64,000 nucleotides of DNA, taken from Rhodovulum tesquicola. Its GTDB lineage: Bacteria; Pseudomonadota; Alphaproteobacteria; Rhodobacterales; Rhodobacteraceae. Positions 44,097 to 53,299 of the stretch are shown here, piece after piece. Both the position numbers and the translations under genes were made by a program. The DNA lies in the NCBI RefSeq assembly GCF_024128855.1, contig NZ_JAMYDV010000003.1, positions 62,001 through 126,000 on the forward strand. Reading direction: 5' to 3'. The notes beneath the pieces were generated by a model. That model worked only from the letters and a program-made list of their open reading frames with translations. It did no database searches and was not told where the DNA came from. The number at the start of each line of letters is the position of its first letter. Positions within the stretch are counted from its first letter, which is position 1.

Positions 44097-45022
44097 CAGC
44101 GGGCCACCACCGGGATGCAGTCCGCGCCCTCGGCCATCAGCGCGGCACAGAACCGGCGCGCGTCGGCGATGTCGTCGAAGCCCGCGGCGCGCAGCCGGTA
44201 GAAGATGCGCCCGCCGCCCTCGGTGGCCTGGATGACGCGGGACTTGCGGTCGAAGAACCCGGCGAAGCGCCCCTCGCCTGCCAGGCCCTCCCAGGCCAGG
44301 CGGGCCTCTTCGGCGTCGTCGAAGGCGCCAAGCTGGACCAGCGCGGTACCCGCGACCACCTCGGTCACGGGAAGCTCGGCCGCACTGCGCGGCATCAGCG
44401 CGGCGGTGGCGGCCGCGATCGCGGCGCGGGCGGCGAGATCCTCGGTATCGGGCCGTGCCGCCGGACGGGGCGAATGGCTGAGCGCGCCCGCGGGCAGTTG
44501 CATCAGTGGCGTGATCTCGTCCGCGGCGGCCTCTTCGAGGGCGGCCATCATCGCGGCATCGGCCGCCTCATCGGCCTCGGGCGCCAGCGTGAACGCCTCT
44601 TCGACTTGCTGATCGGCCGCCTCGTCCCACGGCGTCGGGGCAGGCGCGGCCACGTCCAGCGGGGCCAGTTCGGCGCGCGGACGGTCCTCTTCGGTCAGCG
44701 CCAGCGGGTTCGGGGCAAGGCGCAGCGTGTCGGCGGGCGGCGCGGCCTCGCCATCGGCGGCGACGCGGTTCACCGCCAGCCCCTGGTGATCGGCCTGACG
44801 GCCGCCCGGATCCTCGGGGGCGATCCGCATCGGCCCTTCGAGCGCGCGCACCACGGGCACGCCGCTGACATCGCGCACGAGGATCTGGTAGCCCCAGACA
44901 CAAAGCCCTGCCACCAGCGAAAGCGACAGCGCGCCCCCGGCCCAGTGCAGCGCGGTCTTCATGCCCGGCCGGGCATCGCCCGGACCCGGCGCACGGAATG
45001 CGTCGTATTCGATATCTGCCAT
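44096..45022 (-). CDS. SPOR-domain membrane protein
   Basis: 308 residues. A cytoplasmic N terminus (MADIEYDAFRAPGPGDARPG) precedes one membrane helix (about 27-50; WAGGALSLSLVAGLCVWGYQ) and a long acidic, Ala/Pro-rich periplasmic linker. The C-terminal SPOR domain (about 225-308; TALVQLGAFDDAEEARLAW, RIFYRLRAAGFDDIADARRF) binds denuded glycan strands at the septum. A FtsN-like role in division is plausible. It shares one base with the nagZ start region. Confidence 0.9.
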   Translation of the reverse strand: MADIEYDAFRAPGPGDARPGMKTALHWAGGALSLSLVAGLCVWGYQILVRDVSGVPVVRALEGPMRIAPEDPGGRQADHQGLAVNRVAADGEAAPPADTLRLAPNPLALTEEDRPRAELAPLDVAAPAPTPWDEAADQQVEEAFTLAPEADEAADAAMMAALEEAAADEITPLMQLPAGALSHSPRPAARPDTEDLAARAAIAAATAALMPRSAAELPVTEVVAGTALVQLGAFDDAEEARLAWEGLAGEGRFAGFFDRKSRVIQATEGGGRIFYRLRAAGFDDIADARRFCAALMAEGADCIPVVAR

Positions 45023-45100
45023 TGCCGCCTCATGTTCCGGGGCTCTTTGTCCCCGGTTGGTTCTTGCCTGTCTCGGCCCGGGCGGGTTGCGCCTTGTTTT

Positions 45101-46846
45101 TCAGCGCATTTCCTCGACCGGAGTGACGCCGAGAATACCAAGACCGGCGGAAATCACAACGGAAACGGCGCGCGCGAGCGCGATTTTGGCCTGGCTTGTG
45201 GCTGCATCGCCCTCTTGCAGGAAGCGCAGCGCGGGCAGATCGTTGCCCCGGTTCCAGAGCGCGTGGAACTCGGAGGCAAGTTCGTACAGGTAGAACGCGA
45301 CGCGGTGGGGTTCATGCGTGCGGGCCGCGATCTCGACCAGACGCGGCCATTCGGCCAGCTTCTTCGCCACCGCGATCTCGGCCTCGTGCCCGAGTTTCGT
45401 CAGATCCGCCGCCGCCAGCGTGGCGTCATCGGACGCGATCCCCGCCTCGGCCGCCTTGCGCAGCACGGAGCAGACCCGGGCATTGGCATACTGGACATAG
45501 AAGACCGGGTTGTCCTTGGATTGCTCCAGAACCTTGGCAAAGTCGAAATCCAGCGGCGCGTCGTTCTTGCGCGTCAGCATGTGGAACCGGGTCACATCCG
45601 GCCCCACCTGATCGACCACATCGCGCAGCGTGACGAAGGTGCCCGCGCGCTTGGACATCTTGAAGGGTTCGCCGTTCTGGTAGAGCTTGACCAGCTGCGT
45701 GAGCTTGATGTCGAGCGGCACGCGGCCATCCGACAGCGCGGACACGGCCGCCTTCATCCGCTTGACATAGCCGCCGTGATCCGCGCCAAACACATCAATA
45801 AGCGCGTCGAAGCCTCTGGAAATCTTGTCGAAATGATAGGCGATGTCCGGAGCGAAATAGGTCCATGCGCCGTCCGATTTCATGATCGGCCGGTCCACGT
45901 CGTCGCCATGTTCGGTGGACCGGAACAGCGTCTGCTCGCGCGGCTCCCAGTCCTCGGGAGTCTTGCCCTTGGGCGGCTCCAGCACGCCGACATAGATCAG
46001 GCCCCTGGCCTTCAGCGCCTCGATCGCGGCCTCGATCCGGCCGGTGCCGTAAAGCGACTTCTCGGAGAAGAAGACATCCATCGCGACGCCAAGCGCGGCC
46101 AGATCGGCGCGGATCAGGTCCATCATGCGGTCGGTGGCGAAGTCGCGCACCTCGGTCAGCCAGACGTCCTCGGGCTGGCCGAGATAGGCGTCGCCCACCT
46201 TGTCCTTCAGCGCCTGCCCGACCTCGATCAGGTAGTCGCCGGGATAGGTGCCGTCCTCGAACGCCACCTCCTGGCCATGCGCTTCGAGGTAGCGCAGATA
46301 GACCGAGCGGGCCAGAACGTCGACCTGCGCGCCGCCATCGTTGATGTAGTATTCCCGCGTCACCTGATGGCCGGAATAGGCCAGCAGGTTCGCCAGCGCA
46401 TCGCCGAAGACCGCCCCGCGGGTGTGGCCCACATGCAACGGCCCCGTCGGGTTGGCCGAGACATATTCGACATTGACCCGCGCGCCCTGCCCCATGCCGG
46501 AGCGCCCGAACCCGGCTCCCTCGGCCAGCACCCGGCCGACCAGCCCCTGCCAGACGGCGGGCGCGAGGCGCAGGTTCAGAAAGCCCGGGCCTGCCACCTC
46601 GGCGAGCGCCACGCGCGGGTCGGCGGTCAGGCGGGCGGCCAGCGCCTCGGCGATGTCGCGGGGTTTCAGACCGGCGGGCTTGGCCAGCACCATCGCGGCA
46701 TTGGTGGCCATGTCGCCATGCGCCGGATCGCGCGGCGGCTCGACCGTGACGGCCGCGTGGTCGAGCCCGGCAGGCAACGTGCCCTCGGCGGCCATGGCGG
46801 TCAGGCTGTCGATCACGAGCGCGCGGAGATCGGTGAAGAGGTTCAT
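45101..46846 (-). CDS. argS: Arginyl-tRNA synthetase
   Basis: About 581 residues, class I synthetase. HIGH-type [21 protein letters not shown]-type [13 protein letters not shown], and a C-terminal anticodon-binding DALR domain (about 455-581; [20 protein letters not shown]) are intact. ATG 46846 is preferred over 46852 because GAAAGGG then has normal spacing. A 78-bp gap separates it from the SPOR gene and contains a short CCGGGG..CCCCGG hairpin. Confidence 0.97.
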   Translation of the reverse strand: MNLFTDLRALVIDSLTAMAAEGTLPAGLDHAAVTVEPPRDPAHGDMATNAAMVLAKPAGLKPRDIAEALAARLTADPRVALAEVAGPGFLNLRLAPAVWQGLVGRVLAEGAGFGRSGMGQGARVNVEYVSANPTGPLHVGHTRGAVFGDALANLLAYSGHQVTREYYINDGGAQVDVLARSVYLRYLEAHGQEVAFEDGTYPGDYLIEVGQALKDKVGDAYLGQPEDVWLTEVRDFATDRMMDLIRADLAALGVAMDVFFSEKSLYGTGRIEAAIEALKARGLIYVGVLEPPKGKTPEDWEPREQTLFRSTEHGDDVDRPIMKSDGAWTYFAPDIAYHFDKISRGFDALIDVFGADHGGYVKRMKAAVSALSDGRVPLDIKLTQLVKLYQNGEPFKMSKRAGTFVTLRDVVDQVGPDVTRFHMLTRKNDAPLDFDFAKVLEQSKDNPVFYVQYANARVCSVLRKAAEAGIASDDATLAAADLTKLGHEAEIAVAKKLAEWPRLVEIAARTHEPHRVAFYLYELASEFHALWNRGNDLPALRFLQEGDAATSQAKIALARAVSVVISAGLGILGVTPVEEMR

Positions 46847-46910
46847 GTCCATCCCTTTCGGTGCCTCGGGCGGTTTACCACCGGGCGCGGGCGCGTCAAC
46901 CGGCCCCGGG

Positions 46911-48089
46911 TCAGCCCGTTGCGTGATGAAACGCGGCGGGCAGCGCGGCGGTCTTGCCGGTCAGGCGGGCATGTTCCTGCAAGGCGAAACGGTCGGTCAT
47001 GCCCGCGATGTAATCGGCCACGATCCGCGCCAGCGCGGTGACGTCCGGCACGGCGGCCACATCCTCGCGCCATTTCGTCGGCAGATGCGCGGGATCGGCC
47101 AGATAGATCGGAAACAGTTCCTCGACCACGCGCGTCACCTCGGCGCGCACCGCCATGACGCTGGGCGCACGATACATCCGGCGGAACAGGAACTCGCGGA
47201 TCTGGCGCAGATCGGCCCAGAGCGGGTCGCTGAAGCGGATCACCGGGCGGCCCAGCCCGCGCACCTCGGCGGCGCTGGCGGGTGCGGCCTCGGCCAGTAG
47301 GCGGCGGGCCTCGGCGATCACGTTCTCGACCATCACGCCGAAGAAGCGGCGCGTCGCCTCGTGGCGGCGGCGTTTGGGGTCGATCCGCGGCCAGATGCGA
47401 TCAACCTCGGCATAGCAATCCGAGAGGATCGGCAGCGCGGCCAGATCTTCGTCGGTGAAAAGCCCCGCACGCAGCCCGTCATGCAGGTCGTGGTTGTTGT
47501 AGGCGATGTCGTCGGCAAGGGCGGCGACCTGCGCCTCGGCGCTGGCATGGGTGTGCAGTTCCAGGTCGTGGCGCGCATTGTATTCGGCCAGCGCATAGGG
47601 CGGCGGGCCGGTGACGGGGCCGTTATGCTTGGCGATGCCCTCCAGCGCCTCCCATGTCAGGTTCAGCCCGTCGAACCCGGCATAATGGCGTTCCAGCCTT
47701 GTCACGATGCGGATGGCTTGCGCGTTGTGGTCGAACCCGCCGAAAGGCGCCATCAGGGCCGCCAGCGCATCCTCGCCGGTATGCCCGAAGGGCGTGTGGC
47801 CCAGATCATGCGCCAGCGCCACCGCCTCGGCCAGTTCGCCGTTCAGGCCCAGGACGCCCGCGATGGTGCGCGCGACCTGCGCCACCTCGATCGAGTGGGT
47901 CAGGCGCGTGCGGAAGCTGTCGCCCTCATGCACCACGAAGACCTGCGTCTTGTGCATCAGGCGGCGGAAGGCCGAGGAATGGATGATCCTGTCCCGGTCG
48001 CGCTGAAAACACGAGCGGAACGCGCTTTCCTGCTCGGGATTAAGCCGCCCGCGGCTTTGGGTGGGGTCGCAGGCGAAGGGGGCCAGCAT
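46911..48089 (-). CDS. dgt: Deoxyguanosinetriphosphate triphosphohydrolase-like protein
   Basis: About 392 residues of the HD-domain dNTPase family. The metal-binding set is [27 protein letters not shown] (HD pair) and [31 protein letters not shown] is the allosteric-type segment. Start ATG 48089 ([15 protein letters not shown]) matches the usual beginning; an upstream in-frame ATG at 48152 is less likely. It is divergent from the Fe-S carrier gene. Confidence 0.92.
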   Translation of the reverse strand: MLAPFACDPTQSRGRLNPEQESAFRSCFQRDRDRIIHSSAFRRLMHKTQVFVVHEGDSFRTRLTHSIEVAQVARTIAGVLGLNGELAEAVALAHDLGHTPFGHTGEDALAALMAPFGGFDHNAQAIRIVTRLERHYAGFDGLNLTWEALEGIAKHNGPVTGPPPYALAEYNARHDLELHTHASAEAQVAALADDIAYNNHDLHDGLRAGLFTDEDLAALPILSDCYAEVDRIWPRIDPKRRRHEATRRFFGVMVENVIAEARRLLAEAAPASAAEVRGLGRPVIRFSDPLWADLRQIREFLFRRMYRAPSVMAVRAEVTRVVEELFPIYLADPAHLPTKWREDVAAVPDVTALARIVADYIAGMTDRFALQEHARLTGKTAALPAAFHHATG

Positions 48090-48167
48090 CCGGGGTCTCG
48101 TCGCTTGTTCATAATCCTGAGCCCCATATATTGGAGGAAAGACCGTTTGCACACAGGGGATTCCGCG

Positions 48168-48497
48168 ATGGACCTGACGCTGCCTCCGAAAGTTACCGAG
48201 CGCGCCTTTTCCCGGCTGGCCGAGATCGGGGCCGCGGCGCAGGGCAAGGCGCTGCGCATCGCCGTCGAGGGCGGCGGCTGTTCGGGGTTCCAGTATGCGA
48301 TCACGCTGGACGCCCCCGCCGAGGACGACCTGTTGCTCGAAGGCGGGGGCGAGCGGGTGGTGGTCGATCCGGTCTCGCTGCCGTTCCTGTCGAACGCGGT
48401 CATCGACTTCACCGAGGAACTGATCGGGGCGCGTTTCGTGATCGACAACCCGAACGCGGCCAGTTCCTGCGGTTGCGGCACCTCTTTCGCGATGTGA
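48168..48497 (+). CDS. erpA: A-type iron-sulfur cluster insertion protein (ErpA/IscA family)
   Basis: 109 residues of HesB/IscA fold with the three ligand cysteines C38 (GGGCSGFQY), C101 and C103 (SSCGCGTSF). LTLPPKVTERAFSRLAEIG and FVIDNPNAASSCGCGTSFAM are diagnostic. ErpA is preferred over IscA or SufA because no isc/suf genes adjoin, but this is not certain. It heads a plus-strand run that continues into the amidoligase gene 26 bp later. Confidence 0.9.
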   Translation: MDLTLPPKVTERAFSRLAEIGAAAQGKALRIAVEGGGCSGFQYAITLDAPAEDDLLLEGGGERVVVDPVSLPFLSNAVIDFTEELIGARFVIDNPNAASSCGCGTSFAM

Positions 48498-48523
48498 GGC
48501 GCGCCCGGAAAGGACCGGCCGAC

Positions 48524-49513
48524 ATGGACAACATCACCAGTCTGATCCCGCGCGACCGATTCCTGCCGCTCTGCCCGGAAAACACCGCCGAGGGCGCACC
48601 GCGCCTGACCGGAATCGAGATCGAGTTCGGCGGGCTGACCGAGGCAAGGGCGGCGCGGCTGGTGGCCGATGCGATCGGCGGGCGGGTGATCGAGAAGACC
48701 GCGCATGATCTTGTCGTCGAGGACAGCGAATGGGGCGCGGTCGAGATCTGTCTCGACACGCAATGGCGCGACAAGGCGGGCGGCAAGCTGGCCGATCTGG
48801 GGCTGGATCTCAGCCGCGCGGTGGTGCCGGTCGAGATCGTGACGCCGCCGCTGGAGCCCGGGCAGTTGCCCGCGCTTGACCGGCTGCGGGGCGCGTTGCG
48901 CGCGGCCGGGGCGCAGGGCAGCCGGAACGGCCTCCTGCTGGGCTTCGGCGTGCATCTGAACCCCGCGGTGGCGGACGAGACGACCGAGGCGATCCTGCCC
49001 GTGGCCCGCGCCTTCGCGCTGGTCGAGGACTGGCTGCGCAAGGCCGACCCGATCGACCCCGCAAGGCGGCTGTTGCCCTTCGTCGATCCCTGGCCGCGCC
49101 GCCTGGTCGACCGGCTGGCGGGCGAGTCCGTGGACTGGAGCCTGGCCGATTTCATCGACGCCTATCTGGCGGAGACGCCGACGCGCAATCGCGGGCTGGA
49201 CCTGTTGCCGCTGTTCCGCCATCTGGACGAGGGCCGGGTGAGCGGCGCGCTGGGCGACGGCGGGCTGGTCTCGGCGCGGCCGACCTTTCACTATCGCCTG
49301 CCCGATTGCCGGATCGACGAAGCCGGATGGCGCATCGCCTATGAGTGGAACCGCTGGGTGATGGTCGAGCGGCTGGCCGCCGACGGCGCGGCGCTGGACC
49401 GGCTGGCCGGCGAATGGCTGGACTATCGCGCCGCGCTGACCACGACGCGGGGCGACTGGTTCGCCCATCTGGAGGACCGGCTGGGCGATCTGGAACTCTG
49501 GACGGCGGCATGA
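48524..49513 (+). CDS. Amidoligase family protein (glutamine-synthetase/GCS-like fold)
   Basis: 329 residues. TGIEIEFGGLTEARAARL contains the Glu-x-Glu metal pair. VVEDSEWGAVEI, VPVEIVTPPLEPGQL and LGFGVHLNPAV fit the 'putative amidoligase' family (PF12224). These proteins are predicted to form amide bonds between amino acids or to modify peptides; no substrate is known here. It overlaps the next gene by ATGA. That gene is a class I amidotransferase/peptidase, a pairing known in comparative genomics of amidoligases. Confidence 0.82.
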   Translation: MDNITSLIPRDRFLPLCPENTAEGAPRLTGIEIEFGGLTEARAARLVADAIGGRVIEKTAHDLVVEDSEWGAVEICLDTQWRDKAGGKLADLGLDLSRAVVPVEIVTPPLEPGQLPALDRLRGALRAAGAQGSRNGLLLGFGVHLNPAVADETTEAILPVARAFALVEDWLRKADPIDPARRLLPFVDPWPRRLVDRLAGESVDWSLADFIDAYLAETPTRNRGLDLLPLFRHLDEGRVSGALGDGGLVSARPTFHYRLPDCRIDEAGWRIAYEWNRWVMVERLAADGAALDRLAGEWLDYRAALTTTRGDWFAHLEDRLGDLELWTAA

Positions 49514-50229
49514 GCGGACGCCCACACATCGCGGTTACGGTTTCGGCGCGCTCGGGCTGGCGCATCTTTCCGCTGGTGGCGCTGAACCTCTGGCTTGCGG
49601 GCGGTCGCGCGCGGCGCTGGGGGGCGGGACGGCCCGCCGATCTGGAGGAGGTGGACGGGCTGATCATCGGCGGCGGCGACGACATCTCGCCCGATCTCTA
49701 CGATGGGCAGATCGTGACCTCGGCCCGGCTGGACCCGGCGCGCGACGCGCTGGAACGGGCGCTGGTCGAGGCCGCCATCGCCCGCGGGATCCCGGTGCTG
49801 GGCATCTGCCGGGGGGCGCAGATGATCAACGTGGCACTGGGCGGCAACCTTCACCAGGATGCCTATGGCACTTATACCGCCTCCGACCGGCGCTGGACGA
49901 TCCTGCCGAAGAAGCGGATCGCGGTCGAACCCGGCACAAGGCTGGCCGAGATCGCTGGGACCGCGCCGATGAAGGTCAACGCGCTGCATTCCCAGGCCGT
50001 GGACCGGCTGGGCGCGGATCTGGTGGTCGCCGCGCGCGACCGCGGCGGCATGATCCAGGCGGTGGAGCGAATCCGCGATCCCTTTGCGCTTGGGGTGCAG
50101 TGGCATCCCGAACACCTGCCTTACGCCCGCCGCCAGCGCGCGCTCTTTGCCGCGCTGGTCGCGGCCGCCCGCGCGCGCCGCGCCGATGCCGCGCAGCTGT
50201 CTGCGGTCGACGTCATGGCCGGACCGTGA
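49510..50229 (+). CDS. Class I glutamine amidotransferase-like gamma-glutamyl hydrolase (peptidase C26 type)
   Basis: 239 residues. The nucleophile is C100 in LGICRGAQMINVALGG, and H199/E201 (VQWHPEHLP) complete the triad. DGLIIGGGDDISPDLY (50-64) is the PuuD/gamma-glutamyl-GABA hydrolase signature. The likely activity is cleavage of a gamma-glutamyl or similar amide. Translational coupling to the amidoligase suggests that the pair makes and breaks, or matures, the same compound. Confidence 0.88.
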   Translation: MSGRPHIAVTVSARSGWRIFPLVALNLWLAGGRARRWGAGRPADLEEVDGLIIGGGDDISPDLYDGQIVTSARLDPARDALERALVEAAIARGIPVLGICRGAQMINVALGGNLHQDAYGTYTASDRRWTILPKKRIAVEPGTRLAEIAGTAPMKVNALHSQAVDRLGADLVVAARDRGGMIQAVERIRDPFALGVQWHPEHLPYARRQRALFAALVAAARARRADAAQLSAVDVMAGP

Positions 50230-50337
50230 CCGGGCTGCACTGTCTGTGCATATGCGCAGGGCGCCTGCGCAGGGGCCGGATCCGCACGGAAACCGGGCCG
50301 AATGAACGCAAACGCGGCAGATCGCCCCATGGCACCG

Positions 50338-50356
50338 TGTTGTGAACCACACAACA
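50338..50356. promoter_or_regulatory. Inverted repeat upstream of the cytochrome c' gene
   Basis: TGTTGTG (50338-50344) and CACAACA (50350-50356) are perfect arms around AACCA, 80 bp before the cytochrome start. GTGAC (50364-50368) and GTCAC further downstream form a second, loose dyad. Candidate operator for a dimeric, perhaps redox- or NO-responsive, regulator. It does not match the FNR/NnrR TTGAT-N4-ATCAA consensus. Confidence 0.5.
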
Positions 50357-50436
50357 TACAACTGTGACGTGACGCAAGGACGGTCACATGCTAGCCCAGC
50401 AGACGGAATAGTCCCGATCACCAGAAGGAGAGTTTC

Positions 50437-50895
50437 ATGCGCAAGGTTCTTTTGATCACCGCCGCCCTGGCGACCGTCCCGGCCGCAGGCATCGCCGCCG
50501 ACCTGCAGGAGGTCGTGGATGCCCGCCGTGGCTTCTATTCGATGCTGGGGGCCAACATGAGCGTCCTGGCCTCGATGGCCAAGGGCGATATCGAGTATGA
50601 CGGCGCGGTCGCCCAGACCCATGCCGACAACCTGAAGCTGCTGACCGCCTACAATATGGGCCATCTCTATGCGGCCGGCACCTCGAATGCCGACATGCCC
50701 GGCAAGACCCGCGCCCTGCCCAAGATCTGGGAGGATTTCGCCGGGGTGCAGGAAAAGGGCATGGCCTATGTCCAGGCAGTCGAGGCGCTGACCGAGGTCG
50801 CCGGGCTTGACCGCGCCGAGCTGGGCGGTGCCGTTCAGCGGCTGGGCGGCGCCTGCAAGGATTGCCACGACAATTACCGCGCCCGGGATTTCTGA
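50437..50895 (+). CDS. Cytochrome c' / c-556 family protein
   Basis: 152 residues with a signal peptide (MRKVLLITAALATVPAAGIA) and a four-helix bundle ending in the C-terminal heme site CKDCH (140-144). RRGFYSMLGANMSVLASMAKGD in the first helix includes Met candidates for a sixth ligand, favouring the c-556 subtype over pentacoordinate c'. Periplasmic. Only three bases separate it from the cytochrome b561 gene, so the two are an electron-transfer pair. In the pentacoordinate subtype NO binding is known. Confidence 0.92.
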   Translation: MRKVLLITAALATVPAAGIAADLQEVVDARRGFYSMLGANMSVLASMAKGDIEYDGAVAQTHADNLKLLTAYNMGHLYAAGTSNADMPGKTRALPKIWEDFAGVQEKGMAYVQAVEALTEVAGLDRAELGGAVQRLGGACKDCHDNYRARDF

Positions 50896-50898
50896 GCG

Positions 50899-51543
50899 AT
50901 GAAGGATACGGGCACCCATGGTGCCGGTCCGGGCGGCGAGACCGCCCGGGCCGACAACGCAACCGTCGAGATCGAGACCATCCGGGTCTGGGATCCGCTC
51001 TTGCGGCTGTTCCACTGGCTGCTGGCGATCGCGGTGGTCGGCGCCTGGGGGTTGGGCAAGTTCGGACCCAACGTGATGACGCTGCATTTCTGGTTCGGCT
51101 ATGCCGTGCTGGGCCTGCTGGCGTTCCGCCTGATCTGGGGTTTTGTCGGCCCGGAACATGCGCGCTTCGGCAATTTTCTCTACGGTCCCGTCTCGATCGG
51201 GAACTATGTCATCCACATGGTCCGGCGCGAACCCAGCTATTGGCGCGGGCACAACCCGCTGGGCGGGTTCTTCGTGTTCGTCCTGCTGGGCGTTCTGGCG
51301 GTCCATGCGGGGCTGGGGCTGATCGCGGATCCCGAGGACTACGTCAATGCGGGCCCCCTTGCCCGCGAGGTCAGCACCGCGACCTCGCGCACGGCGCTGG
51401 CCTGGCATGCCACGCTGGGCTGGGTGGTTCTGGGGCTGGTTGTGCTGCATGTCGCCGCCATCGGGTTCTATCGCAAATGGAAGGGCGAGGATCTGATCCG
51501 CCCGATGATCACCGGCCGGAAGACCGTCCGCAAGGATCGCTGA
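50899..51543 (+). CDS. Cytochrome b561-type membrane protein
   Basis: 214 residues with a short polar N terminus and four membrane helices carrying paired His (RLFHWLLAIAVVGAWG, TLHFWFGYAVLGLLAF, VHAGLGLIAD, WHATLGWVVLGLVVLHVAAI). The WDPLLRLFHW start is standard for bacterial cytochrome b561 / Ni-hydrogenase b-type subunits. It probably links quinol oxidation to the adjacent cytochrome c'. Confidence 0.9.
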   Translation: MKDTGTHGAGPGGETARADNATVEIETIRVWDPLLRLFHWLLAIAVVGAWGLGKFGPNVMTLHFWFGYAVLGLLAFRLIWGFVGPEHARFGNFLYGPVSIGNYVIHMVRREPSYWRGHNPLGGFFVFVLLGVLAVHAGLGLIADPEDYVNAGPLAREVSTATSRTALAWHATLGWVVLGLVVLHVAAIGFYRKWKGEDLIRPMITGRKTVRKDR

Positions 51544-51614
51544 ACATCCGCCATGGTCGCGGCCCGCACCGGCCCTAGCTTGTCGAAAAACGGCAAAAGG
51601 GACGGTGGGGGCCG

Positions 51615-52379
51615 ATGACGAACCTGCTCTTGCTGGGCTCCGGCCCCGGCGTCCTGCGGTGCCGGTCATGGCCTCGGGCACCGTTCACGCGGATCGTGGC
51701 GATCAACAATGCCTGGCGTGTGCGGCCTGATTGGGACGCGGTGGTCTTTCCCCACGACCTGCCACCCGACCGCCAGCCCCCCACGCCCGGCCCGTGCCAG
51801 ATACTGGTCGACGAGACCGCATTCGTGCCGGCGATGAATGCCCATGGCGGGGTGGTCTATTGCGGCGCCACGATGGCCTTCACCGCGGCCTACTGGGCGC
51901 TCTGGACCTATCGGCCGCGGGTGATCGCGATGCTTGGTTGCGACATGGTCTACCCGCAGAACGGCCCCACCCATTTCTACGGCACCGGCCGGGCCGATCC
52001 CTTGCGCGACGACATCACCCTGCAATCTCTGGAGGCGAAATCCGCGCGGCTGATGGTGCTGGCCGCAGCGGCGGGCTGTGCCATGGTCAACCTCTCGACC
52101 GGCAAGAGCCGACTGGTCTTTCCGCGTGCGATCCCGGCCAGCCTGCCCCGCGCGCCCGTCCGGTTCGACGCCCGCGCCGCGCTGGACCGCGAGGCGGCGC
52201 TTGGCTACCGGGCGCCGGAGGGGCTCGGCTGGAACGATCCCGCGCGCTTCGATCCGGCCGAGCTTCGCGCGCTTGACGCGCTGTGGCTGGCCGCGGCCGG
52301 GCAGGACGCCGATTGCATGGACATTCCCCCCGCAGCCGCCGATAGTCCGGCCGGGACCGGACGGCGGGCGGAGGGCTGA
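51615..52379 (+). CDS. Protein of unknown function (Rossmann-like, GSGPG start)
   Basis: 254 residues. The start LLLLGSGPGVLRCRSW, IVAINNAWRVRPDWDAVVFP, GATMAFTAAYWALW and VIAMLGCDMVYPQNGPTHFY pattern recalls the nucleotide-sugar-binding fold of sialyltransferase-like or DUF115/MptE-like proteins, which share G-x-GPS and LxG-DM segments. I cannot assign a family. The second half is Ala/Arg-rich. It is coupled by one base (TGATG) to xthA. No glycan-biosynthesis genes lie next to it. Confidence 0.72.
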   Translation: MTNLLLLGSGPGVLRCRSWPRAPFTRIVAINNAWRVRPDWDAVVFPHDLPPDRQPPTPGPCQILVDETAFVPAMNAHGGVVYCGATMAFTAAYWALWTYRPRVIAMLGCDMVYPQNGPTHFYGTGRADPLRDDITLQSLEAKSARLMVLAAAAGCAMVNLSTGKSRLVFPRAIPASLPRAPVRFDARAALDREAALGYRAPEGLGWNDPARFDPAELRALDALWLAAAGQDADCMDIPPAAADSPAGTGRRAEG

Positions 52380-53158
52380 TGCGGATTGCGACCTACAACA
52401 TCAACGGGGTCAAGGCGCGGATCGAGACGGTGCTGGCCTGGCTCGACGACTCCGCGCCCGATGTGGCGCTGTTGCAGGAGATCAAGTCGGTTGACGAGGC
52501 GTTTCCGCGCGCGCCCTTCGAGGAGCGCGGCTACAATGTGGAAACCCATGGCCAGAAGGGGTTCAATGGCGTCGCGATCCTGTCGAAACGGCCGCTGGAG
52601 GACGTGACGCGGGGCCTGCCGGGCGATGCGGGGGATGAACAGGCGCGCTGGATCGAGGCCACCGTGATGGGGGCGCGGGCGGTTCGGATCTGCGGCCTCT
52701 ACCTGCCGAATGGCAACCCGGCGCCGGGGCCGAAATATGATTACAAGCTGGCCTGGATGGCGCGGCTGGAGGCCCGCGCCAAGGCCCTGCTGGAAAGCGA
52801 GGAGCCGGTGGTGATGGCGGGCGATTACAACGTGATCCCGCAGGACGAGGACGCGGCGCGGCCCGAGGCCTGGGCAAGCGATGCGCTGGCCCTGCCCCGG
52901 ACGCGGGCGGCGTTCCGGCGGATCGTCAACCTGGGCTATACCGAGGCGTTCCGGGCGCGGGTGCAGGGGCCCGGGCATTATTCTTTCTGGGACTATCAGG
53001 CGGGCGCGTGGAGCCGCAATGACGGCATCCGCATCGATCACCTGCTGCTGAGCCCGCAGGCGGCCGACCTGATGACGGAATGCCGGATCGAGGCCGAGCA
53101 GCGCGGCCGCGAGAAGCCGTCGGACCATGTGCCGGTCTGGGTGACGCTGGACGCCTGA
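52379..53158 (+). CDS. xthA: Exodeoxyribonuclease III
   Basis: 259 residues of the exonuclease III/AP endonuclease family. RIATYNINGVKAR, LLQEIKSVDEAFP (Mg-binding Glu), FNGVAILSKRP, AGDYNVIPQDED and KPSDHVPVWVTLD hold the catalytic Asn, Asp and His residues. It acts in base-excision repair. Its ATG overlaps the stop of the preceding unknown gene. Confidence 0.95.
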   Translation: MRIATYNINGVKARIETVLAWLDDSAPDVALLQEIKSVDEAFPRAPFEERGYNVETHGQKGFNGVAILSKRPLEDVTRGLPGDAGDEQARWIEATVMGARAVRICGLYLPNGNPAPGPKYDYKLAWMARLEARAKALLESEEPVVMAGDYNVIPQDEDAARPEAWASDALALPRTRAAFRRIVNLGYTEAFRARVQGPGHYSFWDYQAGAWSRNDGIRIDHLLLSPQAADLMTECRIEAEQRGREKPSDHVPVWVTLDA

Positions 53159-53164
53159 GCCGAA

Positions 53165-53284
53165 GCGGCGGGGTGCTCCCGCCCCCGGCCCGCGCGGGGC
53201 TTGCGCCCCGCTTGTCCGGGGTTGGGCGTGGCGCGGCCTTGTGGCCGCGTGCCTCCGGCGGGGGTATTTCGGCCAAGAAGAAGC
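53165..53284 (+). repeat. Interspersed intergenic repeat, copy D
   Basis: GGCGGGGTGCTCCCGCCCCC and GCGGGGCTTGCGCCCCGC hairpins come first. The block at about 53206-53233 matches copy B, then a GCGGCC..GGCCGC stem, GCGTGCCTCCGGCGGGG and a diverged core GGTATTTCGGCCAAGAAGAA (53263-53282). It begins at the xthA stop and reads in the xthA direction, between convergent genes. Confidence 0.75.
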
Positions 53285-53299
53285 CGCAGGGGCAGGATT

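Noticed and set aside
50364-50388. CRP-type site (TGTGAC...GTCACA) before the cytochrome gene
   Set aside because: The half-sites are 14 bp apart instead of the 6-bp spacing expected for CRP.
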